A DNA stretch of 54,043 nt from Acidimicrobiia bacterium. Its GTDB lineage: Bacteria > Actinomycetota > Acidimicrobiia > Spongiisociales > UBA5794. Positions 15,091 through 22,801 of the stretch are shown here, one piece after another. Position 1 is the stretch's first letter; the number at the start of each line of letters is the position of its first letter. The position numbers and the translations under genes were made by a program. The notes under the pieces were generated by a model. It was not told the origin of the DNA. It was given only the letters and a program-made list of their open reading frames with translations, and made no database searches. The DNA lies in assembly GCA_030066875.1 (NCBI GenBank), contig JASJAS010000006.1, positions 1 through 54,043 on the forward strand. Reading direction: 5' to 3'.

Positions 15091-16353
15091 CTACGAATCG
15101 ACTTTCGAAGGTTCGTTTCGCGAACGCATGAGCGCCAATGTGTAGGCGGCAATGCCGTGCAGCAGCGCTAGGCCGAGCACCGGCGTAAAGATTCGCTTCA
15201 TCGGGCTGTTCACGGTGATCAGCCCGATCGAGAAGCCAACGATGCCAATGTTGCCCCCCCAGAGGAGTACCCGGTCCACGGTTTGGAGCGACAGACCGTG
15301 GAGTGCCATCGCAATAACCCCGAACAGAGCATTCGTCATCACGCCGATGAACATGACGTGGTCGAACGTGAGCACGAATCCTCGCTCCGATTCCGTGAGT
15401 GCATCGAAGTCCATTGCTCCTGAAACCACGCGGGCGATGAGGATCGTCCCCAGCACCAGGTAGACCAGCAGGTGGAGACTGGCGAATCGTGGGTACAGCC
15501 CCGTGCCCGCATCCCGCCACCCGGACGGGGCCAGCTCCGCCCGGGACCGCCAGACAAGGAACAGAACACCAATGATCATGAGGAGATTTGCCGGGCCGAG
15601 AAGTTCCTCCTCCAGGCCGGAAATGAAGGCGATGTTGACGACTACTCCGGCGATAAACAGGATCCACATCTGGGCGGCTCCGAGACGGCTCTCTGCCCAC
15701 GTCAGGTCATCGCGGATCGTCCACTCGATCACCGCCATACCCGCCAGGATCAGATAACCGATGACCATGGCCGGGGGATGGGCGTCTGCGATAGCCGTGG
15801 CGGTGTCGTTGTCGAGGCCCGGTATCTCCCCTTTGGCGGTGAAATAGCCAAGCAAGATGCCGAAGACCGCCCCAATCAACAGCGAGACCCACGCCAGCAT
15901 CACACCAAGTCGAGCGATGCTGTTTTGCTCGCTTGCCGCGTTGTTGCGCCAAAGCCACACGAAGAACCAGATAACGACCACAAACAGCAGAGTCCCGCCG
16001 ATTGGCCGTTGGATCCGATCGTCCCAGATGCTGTCCCCCACATAGAAGGCCGCGACATAGATGGCAACGGCGGCGATCAATGACCACGACAAGACCCGAG
16101 CCCGCTGAATCTCATCGGCGCTCAGGTTGCGGCCATCGGTGAACATCAGGAATGCGACACCCCCCAGCGCGAGCGTGATCCAGCCAAGCGTTCCCGCATG
16201 AAGGTGGGTGACCGTCTCGTCCCTGCTGAACTCGACCCAGTCGAGCCCGTTGAGGATTCCGATGACGATCGTGATGATGAAGAGCAGCAAAGCTGCACTG
16301 AATGTGACTACGGCTACGCCCCAAAGCTGCGAACGCGTCGAAGATGGTGACAT
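15091..16353 (-). CDS. 12-TM heme-copper oxidase subunit I/NnrS-like membrane protein
   Basis: A 420-residue protein with about twelve membrane helices. Histidines fall inside helices in motifs that recall heme-binding oxidase subunits: THLHAGTLGW in helix 2, DAHPPAMVIGYLIL mid-protein, FASLHLLVYLVLG and FDHVMFIGVMTNALFG near the C-terminus. This pattern resembles the cbb3/NorB superfamily and NnrS proteins, which bind heme in nitric oxide or oxygen metabolism. The full copper-site histidine set is not evident, so catalysis is uncertain. It is divergent from a cytochrome c lipoprotein, a plausible electron partner. GGGAGGG precedes the ATG. Confidence 0.78.
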   Translation of the reverse strand: MSPSSTRSQLWGVAVVTFSAALLLFIITIVIGILNGLDWVEFSRDETVTHLHAGTLGWITLALGGVAFLMFTDGRNLSADEIQRARVLSWSLIAAVAIYVAAFYVGDSIWDDRIQRPIGGTLLFVVVIWFFVWLWRNNAASEQNSIARLGVMLAWVSLLIGAVFGILLGYFTAKGEIPGLDNDTATAIADAHPPAMVIGYLILAGMAVIEWTIRDDLTWAESRLGAAQMWILFIAGVVVNIAFISGLEEELLGPANLLMIIGVLFLVWRSRAELAPSGWRDAGTGLYPRFASLHLLVYLVLGTILIARVVSGAMDFDALTESERGFVLTFDHVMFIGVMTNALFGVIAMALHGLSLQTVDRVLLWGGNIGIVGFSIGLITVNSPMKRIFTPVLGLALLHGIAAYTLALMRSRNEPSKVDS

Positions 16354-16470
16354 GGACTCCCTCCCAAGACTCCCTGCGGTTGAACCTACCGGACCACCTT
16401 CGCATTTGGGGCGCTGCTACCAACGACGGTGATAGGGTGCGCCGACTGTTCGGGAGGGAGATCGACGCTC

Positions 16471-16902
16471 ATGGGGATTCGCGCGTTCCTGTTGCTGTTG
16501 GTGCTCGTCCTGGCGAGCTGTGGCGGCGGGGGGAACGACTCCCTGCTGGCCGGAGGCAAGTCGGTCTATGCAGACACCTGCTCGGTCTGCCACGGCACGG
16601 CGGGTGAGGGCGGCGTCGGGCCTTCGCTCGACGATGTCACCGCTACCTTCCCCTCATGCGACGACCAGATTGAATGGATCGCGCTTGGATCGGATGGATG
16701 GAAAACCGAACGCGGAGATACGTACGGCGCCTCCGCGAAACCGGTCAACGGCGGAATGCCGGCCCAAATCGACATTCTCGACCCGATGGAGATCGCCGCG
16801 GTGGCGGCGTTCGAACGGGCAACCTACAGCGGAGTCCCCGAGGCAGAGGCCATCGCTCAGTGTCGCCTGGACGTAGCCGAGGACGAAGTCCTGGCGGAAT
16901 AG
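16471..16902 (+). CDS. Membrane-anchored (lipoprotein) cytochrome c
   Basis: A 143-residue protein with a lipoprotein signal (FLLLLVLVLASCGGGG, lipobox LASC) and a single class I cytochrome c domain. The heme site is TCSVCHG, followed by GEGGVGPSLDDV, and the likely axial methionine is in NGGMPAQ. A C-terminal helix (PMEIAAVAAFERATYSG) completes the fold. An extra cysteine pair (one in FPSCDD, one in AQCRLD) may form a disulfide. It would carry electrons on the outer face of the membrane, probably for the divergent 12-TM protein. The start has GGGAGGGAG ten bases upstream. Confidence 0.9.
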   Translation: MGIRAFLLLLVLVLASCGGGGNDSLLAGGKSVYADTCSVCHGTAGEGGVGPSLDDVTATFPSCDDQIEWIALGSDGWKTERGDTYGASAKPVNGGMPAQIDILDPMEIAAVAAFERATYSGVPEAEAIAQCRLDVAEDEVLAE

Positions 16903-16910
16903 CGATTCGA

Positions 16911-18008
16911 CTACCCCGACAGCTTTCGCATCACCCATTCCAGAGGCCCACGGGCATGCCGACGTCGCCACCATGTCGAGTAGGCGATCGCGGCCGCGGT
17001 GAACAGCAAGCTCGCTAGGAAGATGAACTCGAGTGACTGGTCCTCGAGCCGACCCATCGCTTCCAGAATCCCAAAGCCGACGATCACGTGGGCAACGTAC
17101 AGCGTGAGTGCCAGCTGGCCGGTGTGCACTACCGGGGCGGTTGCTCGCTCCGGGAGTCGCTCCCCCAGCATCATCGAGCCGATGATGACCAATACCGCGG
17201 TTGCGGCGCCGGCAACTAGGTAGAGCGGCATCGGAGGCAGCATCTCGACGGAGAACAACCACCGCCAGCTTTCGTCGCTCAGCTCCGCCGGGGTTGACCC
17301 CTTGGGCCCGAGCACCACCCAGGCGGCCGATTCGACAGCCACCAGAGCCGCAAGGGACCAATAGGCAAGCTTTCTCCGCCAAGCCCGATCGCGCATGTTC
17401 GTGCGGCCGAGCCACATTCCGAACAGGTAGAAGGCGATCCAAGGCAGCACCGGGTGGAGCCCGTCGAGGAACAGGTTGCGCAGGAATCCGCCGGGCGTGG
17501 CAACCCCGTCATAGGACAGCTCGTCCAGGTTCCAGTTGGCGAAGTAGTCGAAACCCACGATGAAGAGAATCGACACCAACGCCGCACCGGCACCGACTCG
17601 GAACAGGGTGCGGTCCGAGGTGAACAGGAGCATCGAGCCGATGGCGAGGTAGACCCCGTAGAAGTGGAGGATGTCCGCGGGCCAGATCGGGTAGAAGAGC
17701 CAGCCGATCACGAACAGGAAGAGCGCCCGCCGCGCCAGCGTCACCTTTGCCCGCTGTCTATCTTCATCCCCTCCCGTTTCTCGGGCACGCCGCGAACCGA
17801 GGCTGGCACCGATCCCCGCCAACACCACAAACGTCGCAGCAGCCCGTCCCTCGAGCGATGTGGCGACAACATGCAGCCAAGCCGGTTCGGCGACACCGTT
17901 GGACATCACGACGTTGAAGTTGACGATGACCATCCCGACGATCGCAAACGCTCGAGCAATGTCGAGGCCGATGATCCTTTTCGTTTTGGTTGAGGCGGCC
18001 GTAGTCAT
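16911..18008 (-). CDS. DUF418/heparan-alpha-glucosaminide acetyltransferase-like membrane protein
   Basis: A 365-residue protein with ten or so membrane helices. The N-terminus RIIGLDIARAFAIVGMVIVN is the signature of the DUF1624/HGSNAT-like acyltransferase superfamily, followed by a helix with GRAAATFVVLAGIG. The C-terminal end (WWRRRHARGPLEWVMRKL) is the usual end of DUF418 proteins. Related proteins move acyl groups across membranes, but this branch is uncharacterised. It is divergent from a TetR regulator 70 bases away, with a palindrome covering its -35 box, so TetR control is likely. Confidence 0.85.
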   Translation of the reverse strand: MTTAASTKTKRIIGLDIARAFAIVGMVIVNFNVVMSNGVAEPAWLHVVATSLEGRAAATFVVLAGIGASLGSRRARETGGDEDRQRAKVTLARRALFLFVIGWLFYPIWPADILHFYGVYLAIGSMLLFTSDRTLFRVGAGAALVSILFIVGFDYFANWNLDELSYDGVATPGGFLRNLFLDGLHPVLPWIAFYLFGMWLGRTNMRDRAWRRKLAYWSLAALVAVESAAWVVLGPKGSTPAELSDESWRWLFSVEMLPPMPLYLVAGAATAVLVIIGSMMLGERLPERATAPVVHTGQLALTLYVAHVIVGFGILEAMGRLEDQSLEFIFLASLLFTAAAIAYSTWWRRRHARGPLEWVMRKLSG

Positions 18009-18014
18009 ATCCTC

Positions 18015-18043
18015 ACCCTATGGCACTGTCTCGCAATTTGCAA
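18015..18043 (-). promoter_or_regulatory. Promoter of the DUF418 gene
   Basis: On the minus strand, TTGCAA (18043-18038), a 17-base spacer and TAGGGT (18020-18015) are followed by six bases and the ATG at 18008. The gap contains GAGGAT, too close to serve as a normal ribosome binding site if transcription starts at the ATG. Confidence 0.6.
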
Positions 18044-18044
18044 G
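18030..18044. promoter_or_regulatory. Candidate TetR operator
   Basis: CTCGCAATTTGCAAG is a 15-base palindrome with one mismatched pair. It covers the -35 box of the DUF418 promoter and touches the -35 of tetR, so one bound dimer could repress both directions. Confidence 0.5.
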
Positions 18045-18072
18045 TGACTTTCATTTTGGAAGCTGCTATCAT
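18044..18072 (+). promoter_or_regulatory. Leaderless promoter of tetR
   Basis: GTGACT (18044-18049), a 17-base spacer and TATCAT (18067-18072) with an upstream TGC (extended -10) precede the ATG at 18079 by six bases. Its -35 abuts that of the divergent promoter. Confidence 0.58.
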
Positions 18073-18078
18073 GACGGC

Positions 18079-18639
18079 ATGGCAACTCTCCGCCAGCGCA
18101 ATCGCATCAGATCCATGCGCGAGTTGCAGATGCTTGCGCTCGACTTGTTCGAGGCCGATGGATTTGACGCAGTGACGATTGATGACGTCGCTGCGGCCGG
18201 GGGCGTGTCTGCCTCGACCATCTACCGCTACTTCGGCACCAAGGAGGGCCTGGTGGTTTGGGATGAGACGGACGCCGGCCTCGAGGAAGAACTGAGCCGC
18301 CGCCTCACCGAGACAGCGCCGGTCCAGGCATTCCGCGACACATTAATTACGGCATTCGCCGACGAGAAAGCCAACACGGGATTGCTGCGTCGCGTCCGGT
18401 TTCTCTACGCAGTCCCCCAGGTCCACGCAGCGGCAATCGAACAAGACTTGAAGGACCGCGAGGAACTGGCAGTTGGCTACGCTTTGGCGGCCGGCCGCAA
18501 GAAGCCATCGCTCGAAGACGAGGTACGTGCCAGCGTGTGCATAGCCGCGCTGGATGCCGCCATCGGCCGGTGGCAACGCAAGGACAACCGCACCCCGCTG
18601 GCCACTCTCATCGAACAGGCGTTTGCGGCGTTTCTCTAG
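18079..18639 (+). CDS. TetR-family transcriptional regulator
   Basis: A 186-residue protein with the TetR DNA-binding domain at about residues 10-57: MLALDLFEADGFDAVTIDDV, then the recognition helix GVSASTIYRYFGTKEGLV. The C-terminal ligand domain is all-helical and of normal length. The start ATG is six bases after a -10 box. The divergent DUF418 gene is the natural target; a ligand cannot be predicted. Confidence 0.93.
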   Translation: MATLRQRNRIRSMRELQMLALDLFEADGFDAVTIDDVAAAGGVSASTIYRYFGTKEGLVVWDETDAGLEEELSRRLTETAPVQAFRDTLITAFADEKANTGLLRRVRFLYAVPQVHAAAIEQDLKDREELAVGYALAAGRKKPSLEDEVRASVCIAALDAAIGRWQRKDNRTPLATLIEQAFAAFL

Positions 18640-18699
18640 CGAGTTGGACGTCGCAGGCTTGAGCCCCAGCGGCGCGGCTGCCAACCAACCCGGAAACCG

Positions 18700-18705
18700 T
18701 AGAGT
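18700..18705 (+). promoter_or_regulatory. Candidate -10 box of a leaderless gene (TAGAGT)
   Basis: TAGAGT ends six bases before the ATG at 18712, the same geometry as the better promoters of this window. No good -35 box is visible, and read-through from tetR is also possible. Confidence 0.42.
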
Positions 18706-18711
18706 GACGAC

Positions 18712-19332
18712 ATGGCTGACAACTCACAACCGGTAATCGTCTTCGACCTCGGCGGCGTTCTCATCGACTGGAATCCGCGCTACGTGTATCGCCGCCTCTT
18801 TGCCGACGAGAGTGCGATGGAGACCTTCCTCAGCGAGGTGACCACCAACGAATGGAATGCCCGCCAGGACGCAGGACGCCGCTGGGAAGACGGCGTTGCC
18901 CGTCTCATCGAGCAGCATCCCGACAAGGCCGACCTGATCAGGGCTTACTGGGAGCGCTGGGAAGAAATGCTCGGCGGAGCCATCGAGGGCACGGTTGCCA
19001 TCCTCGCCAGGCTCAAGGCCGCCGGGTACGAATTACACGCTCTGACCAACTGGTCCGCCCAGACCTTTCCGATTGCACGCGAGCGCTACGACTTTCTCGA
19101 CTGGTTCGAGACCATCACAGTCTCGGGTGAAGAGAAGGTGATCAAGCCCGACGCCCGCATCTTCGAGATCCTGCTCGACCGCATTGGACACAAGGCCGGC
19201 GACTGTGTCTTCATCGACGACGCCGTCCGCAACGTGACGGCGGCAGCAGAACTCGGCTTTGACACCATTCGCTTCGAGAGTCCGCAGCAACTCGACGTCG
19301 ACCTTGCCAAACTCGGGGTCAACACAGGCTGA
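18712..19332 (+). CDS. HAD-superfamily (subfamily IA) hydrolase, YihX-like
   Basis: A 206-residue HAD hydrolase. Motif 1 is VIVFDLGGVLIDWN (nucleophile Asp12; the usual second Asp is Gly, as in YihX-type DLGxVL enzymes). Motif 2 is HALTNWSAQTF, motif 3 is EKVIKPDARIFEILL, and motif 4 is CVFIDDAVRNV. The alpha-helical cap follows motif 1. Relatives are sugar-phosphate phosphatases and, more distantly, 2-haloacid dehalogenases. It lies 12 bases before a haloalkane dehalogenase gene, which makes a dehalogenase role tempting, but motif 1 favours a phosphatase. Confidence 0.9.
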   Translation: MADNSQPVIVFDLGGVLIDWNPRYVYRRLFADESAMETFLSEVTTNEWNARQDAGRRWEDGVARLIEQHPDKADLIRAYWERWEEMLGGAIEGTVAILARLKAAGYELHALTNWSAQTFPIARERYDFLDWFETITVSGEEKVIKPDARIFEILLDRIGHKAGDCVFIDDAVRNVTAAAELGFDTIRFESPQQLDVDLAKLGVNTG

Positions 19333-19344
19333 AGGGGAGACCTA

Positions 19345-20202
19345 ATGGACAAGCATTACACCGCCGTGCTCGGCAAGCAGATGGCGTACGTCGACGTCGG
19401 GTCGGGCGATCCTGTGCTGTTTCTCCACGGCAACCCGACATCTTCGTATCTGTGGCGCAACATCATTCCCCATGCGTCCGACATCGCCAGATGCATCGCC
19501 CCCGACCTCATCGGAATGGGTGACTCGGACAAGCTCGACGACAGCGGCCCCGACAGCTACCGCTTCGTCGAGCACCGCCGTTACCTCGATGCACTCCTCG
19601 ATCAGTTGGACCTCGGAGCCTCGGTAACACTCGTCATCCACGACTGGGGCAGTGCCCTCGGCTTCGATTGGGCGAATCGCCACCGCGACCGGGTCAAGGG
19701 CATCGCCTACATGGAAGCGATCGTCCAACCGATGACCTGGGACGCCTGGCCGGAGATGGCGCGCAACATCTTCCAGGCGATGCGATCGCCCGCAGGCGAG
19801 GAGATCGTTCTGGGGAAAAACACTTTCGTCGAACGCATCCTTCCGGCGTCGATCATCCGCGACCTGACTGACGAGGAAATGGATGCGTACCGGGCGCCAT
19901 ACCTGGCCGCCGGGGAAAGCCGCCGGCCCACCCTCACCTGGCCCCGGCAGATCCCGATCGAAGGGGAACCGGAAGACGTTGCCCAAGTCGTCTCCGACTA
20001 CAGCGGCTGGCTGACCCAATCCACTATCCCGAAGCTATTCGTCAACGCCGACCCCGGAACCATCCTCACCGGACCGCAACGGGAGTTCTGCCGAACGTGG
20101 CCCAACCAGACCGAGGTCACCGTGCCCGGTATCCACTTCATCCAGGAGGACTCGGCCGACGAGATCGGCACCGCTCTTCGGGAGTGGTACCAGGATCTAT
20201 AG
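19345..20202 (+). CDS. dhaA: Haloalkane dehalogenase (DhaA/LinB type)
   Basis: A 285-residue alpha/beta hydrolase with all residues of the HLD-II haloalkane dehalogenases. Nucleophile Asp100 and halide-binding Trp101 lie in VIHDWGSALGF, the second halide ligand Asn30 in LFLHGNPTSSYLWRNIIPH, the catalytic acid Glu124 in YMEAIV, and the base His264 in PGIHFIQEDSAD. Similarity to DhaA extends over the whole length, including CIAPDLIGMGDSDK and PIEGEP. The enzyme splits carbon-halogen bonds of haloalkanes with water to give an alcohol and halide; it is cytoplasmic. AGGGGAG precedes the ATG. The natural substrate here is unknown. Confidence 0.93.
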   Translation: MDKHYTAVLGKQMAYVDVGSGDPVLFLHGNPTSSYLWRNIIPHASDIARCIAPDLIGMGDSDKLDDSGPDSYRFVEHRRYLDALLDQLDLGASVTLVIHDWGSALGFDWANRHRDRVKGIAYMEAIVQPMTWDAWPEMARNIFQAMRSPAGEEIVLGKNTFVERILPASIIRDLTDEEMDAYRAPYLAAGESRRPTLTWPRQIPIEGEPEDVAQVVSDYSGWLTQSTIPKLFVNADPGTILTGPQREFCRTWPNQTEVTVPGIHFIQEDSADEIGTALREWYQDL

Positions 20203-20274
20203 CGGGTGATCCGATTCCGGGAACCCGGCCACCTGCTGCCGGCGTCACATGACGAGAGAGAAGAAGGAACACCC

Positions 20275-20766
20275 GTGAAGAAGCTATTGCTATTGGTTGC
20301 ATCGTTCGCTTTCGTCGTCGCTGCGTGCGGCGGCGGCGATGACACAACGTCAGAACTGCCCATCGCCGACAACGGCGACAATCCGGCGACTGCCGGCGCT
20401 TGCCTCGAGGGCGAGCCGGATTGTGTGGACACGATCGTCGGCGAGCCCACCGACCTGCCACAGGCCGATGGTGGCGACGAGCCAACCGCGCCGGCAGCGA
20501 TTCCCGTCGGTGACGCGGCTACAGCGTCAGGCCAGGTTGCAGTCGCCGGTTTCGTAGTTGCCGTCGGCGATGAGGTCAAGCTGTGTGAAGCGCTAGCCGA
20601 GTCGTTCCCTCCGCAGTGCGGCGGAGCCAGCATCCCGGTGACAAGTCTCGACCAGGTCGATCCTGACGATCTGCAGAGCGAAGGCAACGTGCGCTGGACG
20701 GACTACCACGTCACACTCTTCGGCGAGATGGTCGACGGCACGCTGGTGGCCACTCCGATCGAGTGA
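20275..20766 (+). CDS. Secreted lipoprotein of unknown function
   Basis: A 163-residue protein beginning with a lipoprotein signal (KKLLLLVASFAFVVAACGGG; lipobox VAAC). An acidic, low-complexity linker with one cysteine pair follows. The C-terminal domain (about residues 80-163) begins GQVAVAGFVVAVGDEVKLCE, contains a second cysteine pair (KLCE, PQCGG) and ends in YHVTLFGEMVDGTL, suggesting a small beta-barrel OB-like fold. The GTG start has AGAAGGA upstream. It ends against lutC, with a shared hairpin over both stop codons. Confidence 0.82.
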   Translation: MKKLLLLVASFAFVVAACGGGDDTTSELPIADNGDNPATAGACLEGEPDCVDTIVGEPTDLPQADGGDEPTAPAAIPVGDAATASGQVAVAGFVVAVGDEVKLCEALAESFPPQCGGASIPVTSLDQVDPDDLQSEGNVRWTDYHVTLFGEMVDGTLVATPIE

Positions 20767-20776
20767 TTACTCGATC
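20757..20776. terminator. Hairpin shared by two convergent stop codons
   Basis: GATCGAGT, a four-base loop GATT, and ACTCGATC form a perfect 8-base stem spanning the end of the lipoprotein gene (TGA 20764-20766) and of lutC (stop 20767-20769). The symmetry suits a bidirectional terminator, though no T-tract follows on either side. Confidence 0.5.
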
Positions 20777-21420
20777 AGCAGAATGTGAACGTGCCGGGGA
20801 CCGTGCACTCCAAGCGTGAGTGCGGACTCGATGTCACTGGTCCTGCTGGGCCCGGTAACAACGACGACGTTCGATGTGCTCTCGAGGTCCACGACCTCGA
20901 GAGCATCCGCGAGCGAATGGACGATCCGCCCCACCGGCAGCAGGACGATGTGCGTATCGACCAGCAGCGATGCCGACCGGGGGCGCCCATTGCCGTGGGC
21001 GAGTACCACCGACCCGGATGCAGCGATTGCGGTGTCAGCGGCTGTGATCCCCAGCGGGACGACGCCGATCCGAGCGTGGTCCGCGCGGCGTTGCTCGGGA
21101 TCCGTCGCGACCGTTGCGTCGACGCGTTGGTAGCTGGCTTGCTGCAGCCGATCGGCCAGGCCGGGCAGGACATCGTCAAGGCCGTCCCAAGCGAGGTAGC
21201 GGAACTCCTTCGCAGCTTCGAAGATCCTGCTGATCGCCTCCAGAGCAGTGTTCGAATTGACCCGAGAGACCTCGGCATCGACTGCCCGGGCTTCCTCTAC
21301 AAACCTCGCGACAGCGTCTCCGAAGCGCACCTGGGGAACCGCTGCCGATGCAGCCGGTGCGGGCAACGCGTCACCGCGTAGCGCCGCCTGCACCCTGCCG
21401 AGGAACACGTCACGCTCCAC
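20767..21420 (-). CDS. lutC: Lactate utilization protein C (LUD domain)
   Basis: A 217-residue LUD-domain protein of LutC/YkgG type: VGVVPLGITAADTAIAASGS and later SLLVDTHIVLLPVGRIV are the family core, with GPSRTSDIE close to the C-terminus. LutC forms the L-lactate-oxidising iron-sulfur complex with LutA and LutB. The GTG start is preceded by GGTGGAGGAAGC and lies inside the end of lutB (11-base overlap), so the three genes are one operon. Confidence 0.92.
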   Translation of the reverse strand: MERDVFLGRVQAALRGDALPAPAASAAVPQVRFGDAVARFVEEARAVDAEVSRVNSNTALEAISRIFEAAKEFRYLAWDGLDDVLPGLADRLQQASYQRVDATVATDPEQRRADHARIGVVPLGITAADTAIAASGSVVLAHGNGRPRSASLLVDTHIVLLPVGRIVHSLADALEVVDLESTSNVVVVTGPSRTSDIESALTLGVHGPRHVHILLIE

Positions 21421-22801
21421 GCTTCCTCCACCAGTCGTTGAAGGTTTGAGTGGCCGGTGCGGGGACCTCGCGTCGTCTGGTCCATGCCGGCAGCAGGAAG
21501 GGAAGGCGTCGCAGCCACCCATCTTGGCTCCACAGCCGGCCAAAGAGCGCTACAGCACGGGTCGCCAATCGGAACAACCGGGGCCGCGTGGCAAGCCGGG
21601 AATACGCGGCAAGACCGGTGCGGATCGACCGGGAGGCATGGCCGACGGTTTGTTCCCTCAGGTCTACGAGGAGCCTTGGTATGTCGATGCGGACGGGGCA
21701 CGCATCCTGACATGCGCCACACAGCGACGATGCGGCCGGAAGGTCATGCCATTCCTCCAGCCCGAACAGCGACGGAGTCACCACCTTGCCGATGGGTCCG
21801 GGATACACCGATCCGTAGGCATGCCCACCGACATGCCGATACACCGGACAGGCATCGAGACAGGCTCCACAGCGGATGCACAGGAGTATCTCCGCAACAC
21901 TCGACCCCAGGGTTGCGCTGCGCCCGTTGTCGACGATGACAACGTGCAGCTGATCAGGGCCGTCTGGCTCATGGGCGCGCCGTGGCCCGGAGACGATGTT
22001 CGAGTAAACCGACAGCTTCTGGCCTGTCGCCGATCGAGCCAGAACCTCGAGCAACACGGCCAGATCGGCCCGGGTCGGGACAATCCTCTCCATACCCATG
22101 ACCGCCACATGAACACGGGGGGCCGTCGTACTCAGCCGCCCGTTGCCCTCATTGGTGACCAGCGCGATGGCACCATCCTCGGCGACGGCGAAGTTGACGC
22201 CGCTGATGCCCATGTCGGCGTTGAGGAACCGTTCCCGCAGGTGCTTGCGGGCTATGTCATTGAGTTCGGCCGGATCGTCGGTGTACTCGACACCGAGTTC
22301 GGCAGCGAAGAGCTCGGCGACGTCGTAGCGATTCTTGTGCAGGACCGGCGAGATGATGTGGGACGGAGTCTCGCCCGCAAGCTGGACGATGAACTCCCCG
22401 AGATCCGTCTCGACCACCTCCACTCCGGCGTGCTCGAGAGCGGTGTTGAGTCGAATCTCCTCGGTGACCATTGATTTCACCTTGACGACCCGACGCACGT
22501 TCTCGGCATTCGCCAACTCGGTGATGTACTCGTTGGCTTCCGCGGCGTCTGCCGCGAAGAAGACAACTCCACCCCGCTCCGTGGTCACATCGACGAACTG
22601 GCCGAGGTAGGCATCGAGGTTCCGCAGGGCCTCGGATCGGATGTCGCGTGCCCGGTCGCGCGTCGCCTCCATCTCGGGAAAGGCGGCCGCGGCGGCCAGC
22701 CTCCTCTGGTAGCGGCTGCGAGTGGCCGTTTCGATTGCCACCGGAACCCCAGCGGTGAACGCCTCTTGGATCCGGCCCCGGAAGGTGAGTTGTGAGGTCA
22801 T
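21410..22801 (-). CDS. lutB: Lactate utilization iron-sulfur protein B
   Basis: A 463-residue protein with an N-terminal LUD domain (about 60-290, with HIISPVLHKNRYDVAELF and GISGVNFAVAEDGAIALVTN) and two [4Fe-4S] motifs: CIRCGACLDACPVYRHVGGH and CGACQDACPVRIDIP. A helical C-terminal extension follows. LutB passes electrons from lactate oxidation through its clusters. The ATG overlaps the stop of lutA (ATGA). The open frame extends upstream through lutA in another reading frame, which I exclude. Confidence 0.94.
   Translation of the reverse strand: MTSQLTFRGRIQEAFTAGVPVAIETATRSRYQRRLAAAAAFPEMEATRDRARDIRSEALRNLDAYLGQFVDVTTERGGVVFFAADAAEANEYITELANAENVRRVVKVKSMVTEEIRLNTALEHAGVEVVETDLGEFIVQLAGETPSHIISPVLHKNRYDVAELFAAELGVEYTDDPAELNDIARKHLRERFLNADMGISGVNFAVAEDGAIALVTNEGNGRLSTTAPRVHVAVMGMERIVPTRADLAVLLEVLARSATGQKLSVYSNIVSGPRRAHEPDGPDQLHVVIVDNGRSATLGSSVAEILLCIRCGACLDACPVYRHVGGHAYGSVYPGPIGKVVTPSLFGLEEWHDLPAASSLCGACQDACPVRIDIPRLLVDLREQTVGHASRSIRTGLAAYSRLATRPRLFRLATRAVALFGRLWSQDGWLRRLPFLLPAWTRRREVPAPATQTFNDWWRKRGA

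Noticed and set aside
16434-16439. TAGGGT upstream of the cytochrome c gene as another leaderless promoter
   Set aside because: It is over 30 bases from the ATG and a strong GGGAGGGAG site lies between, so the message has a normal leader.
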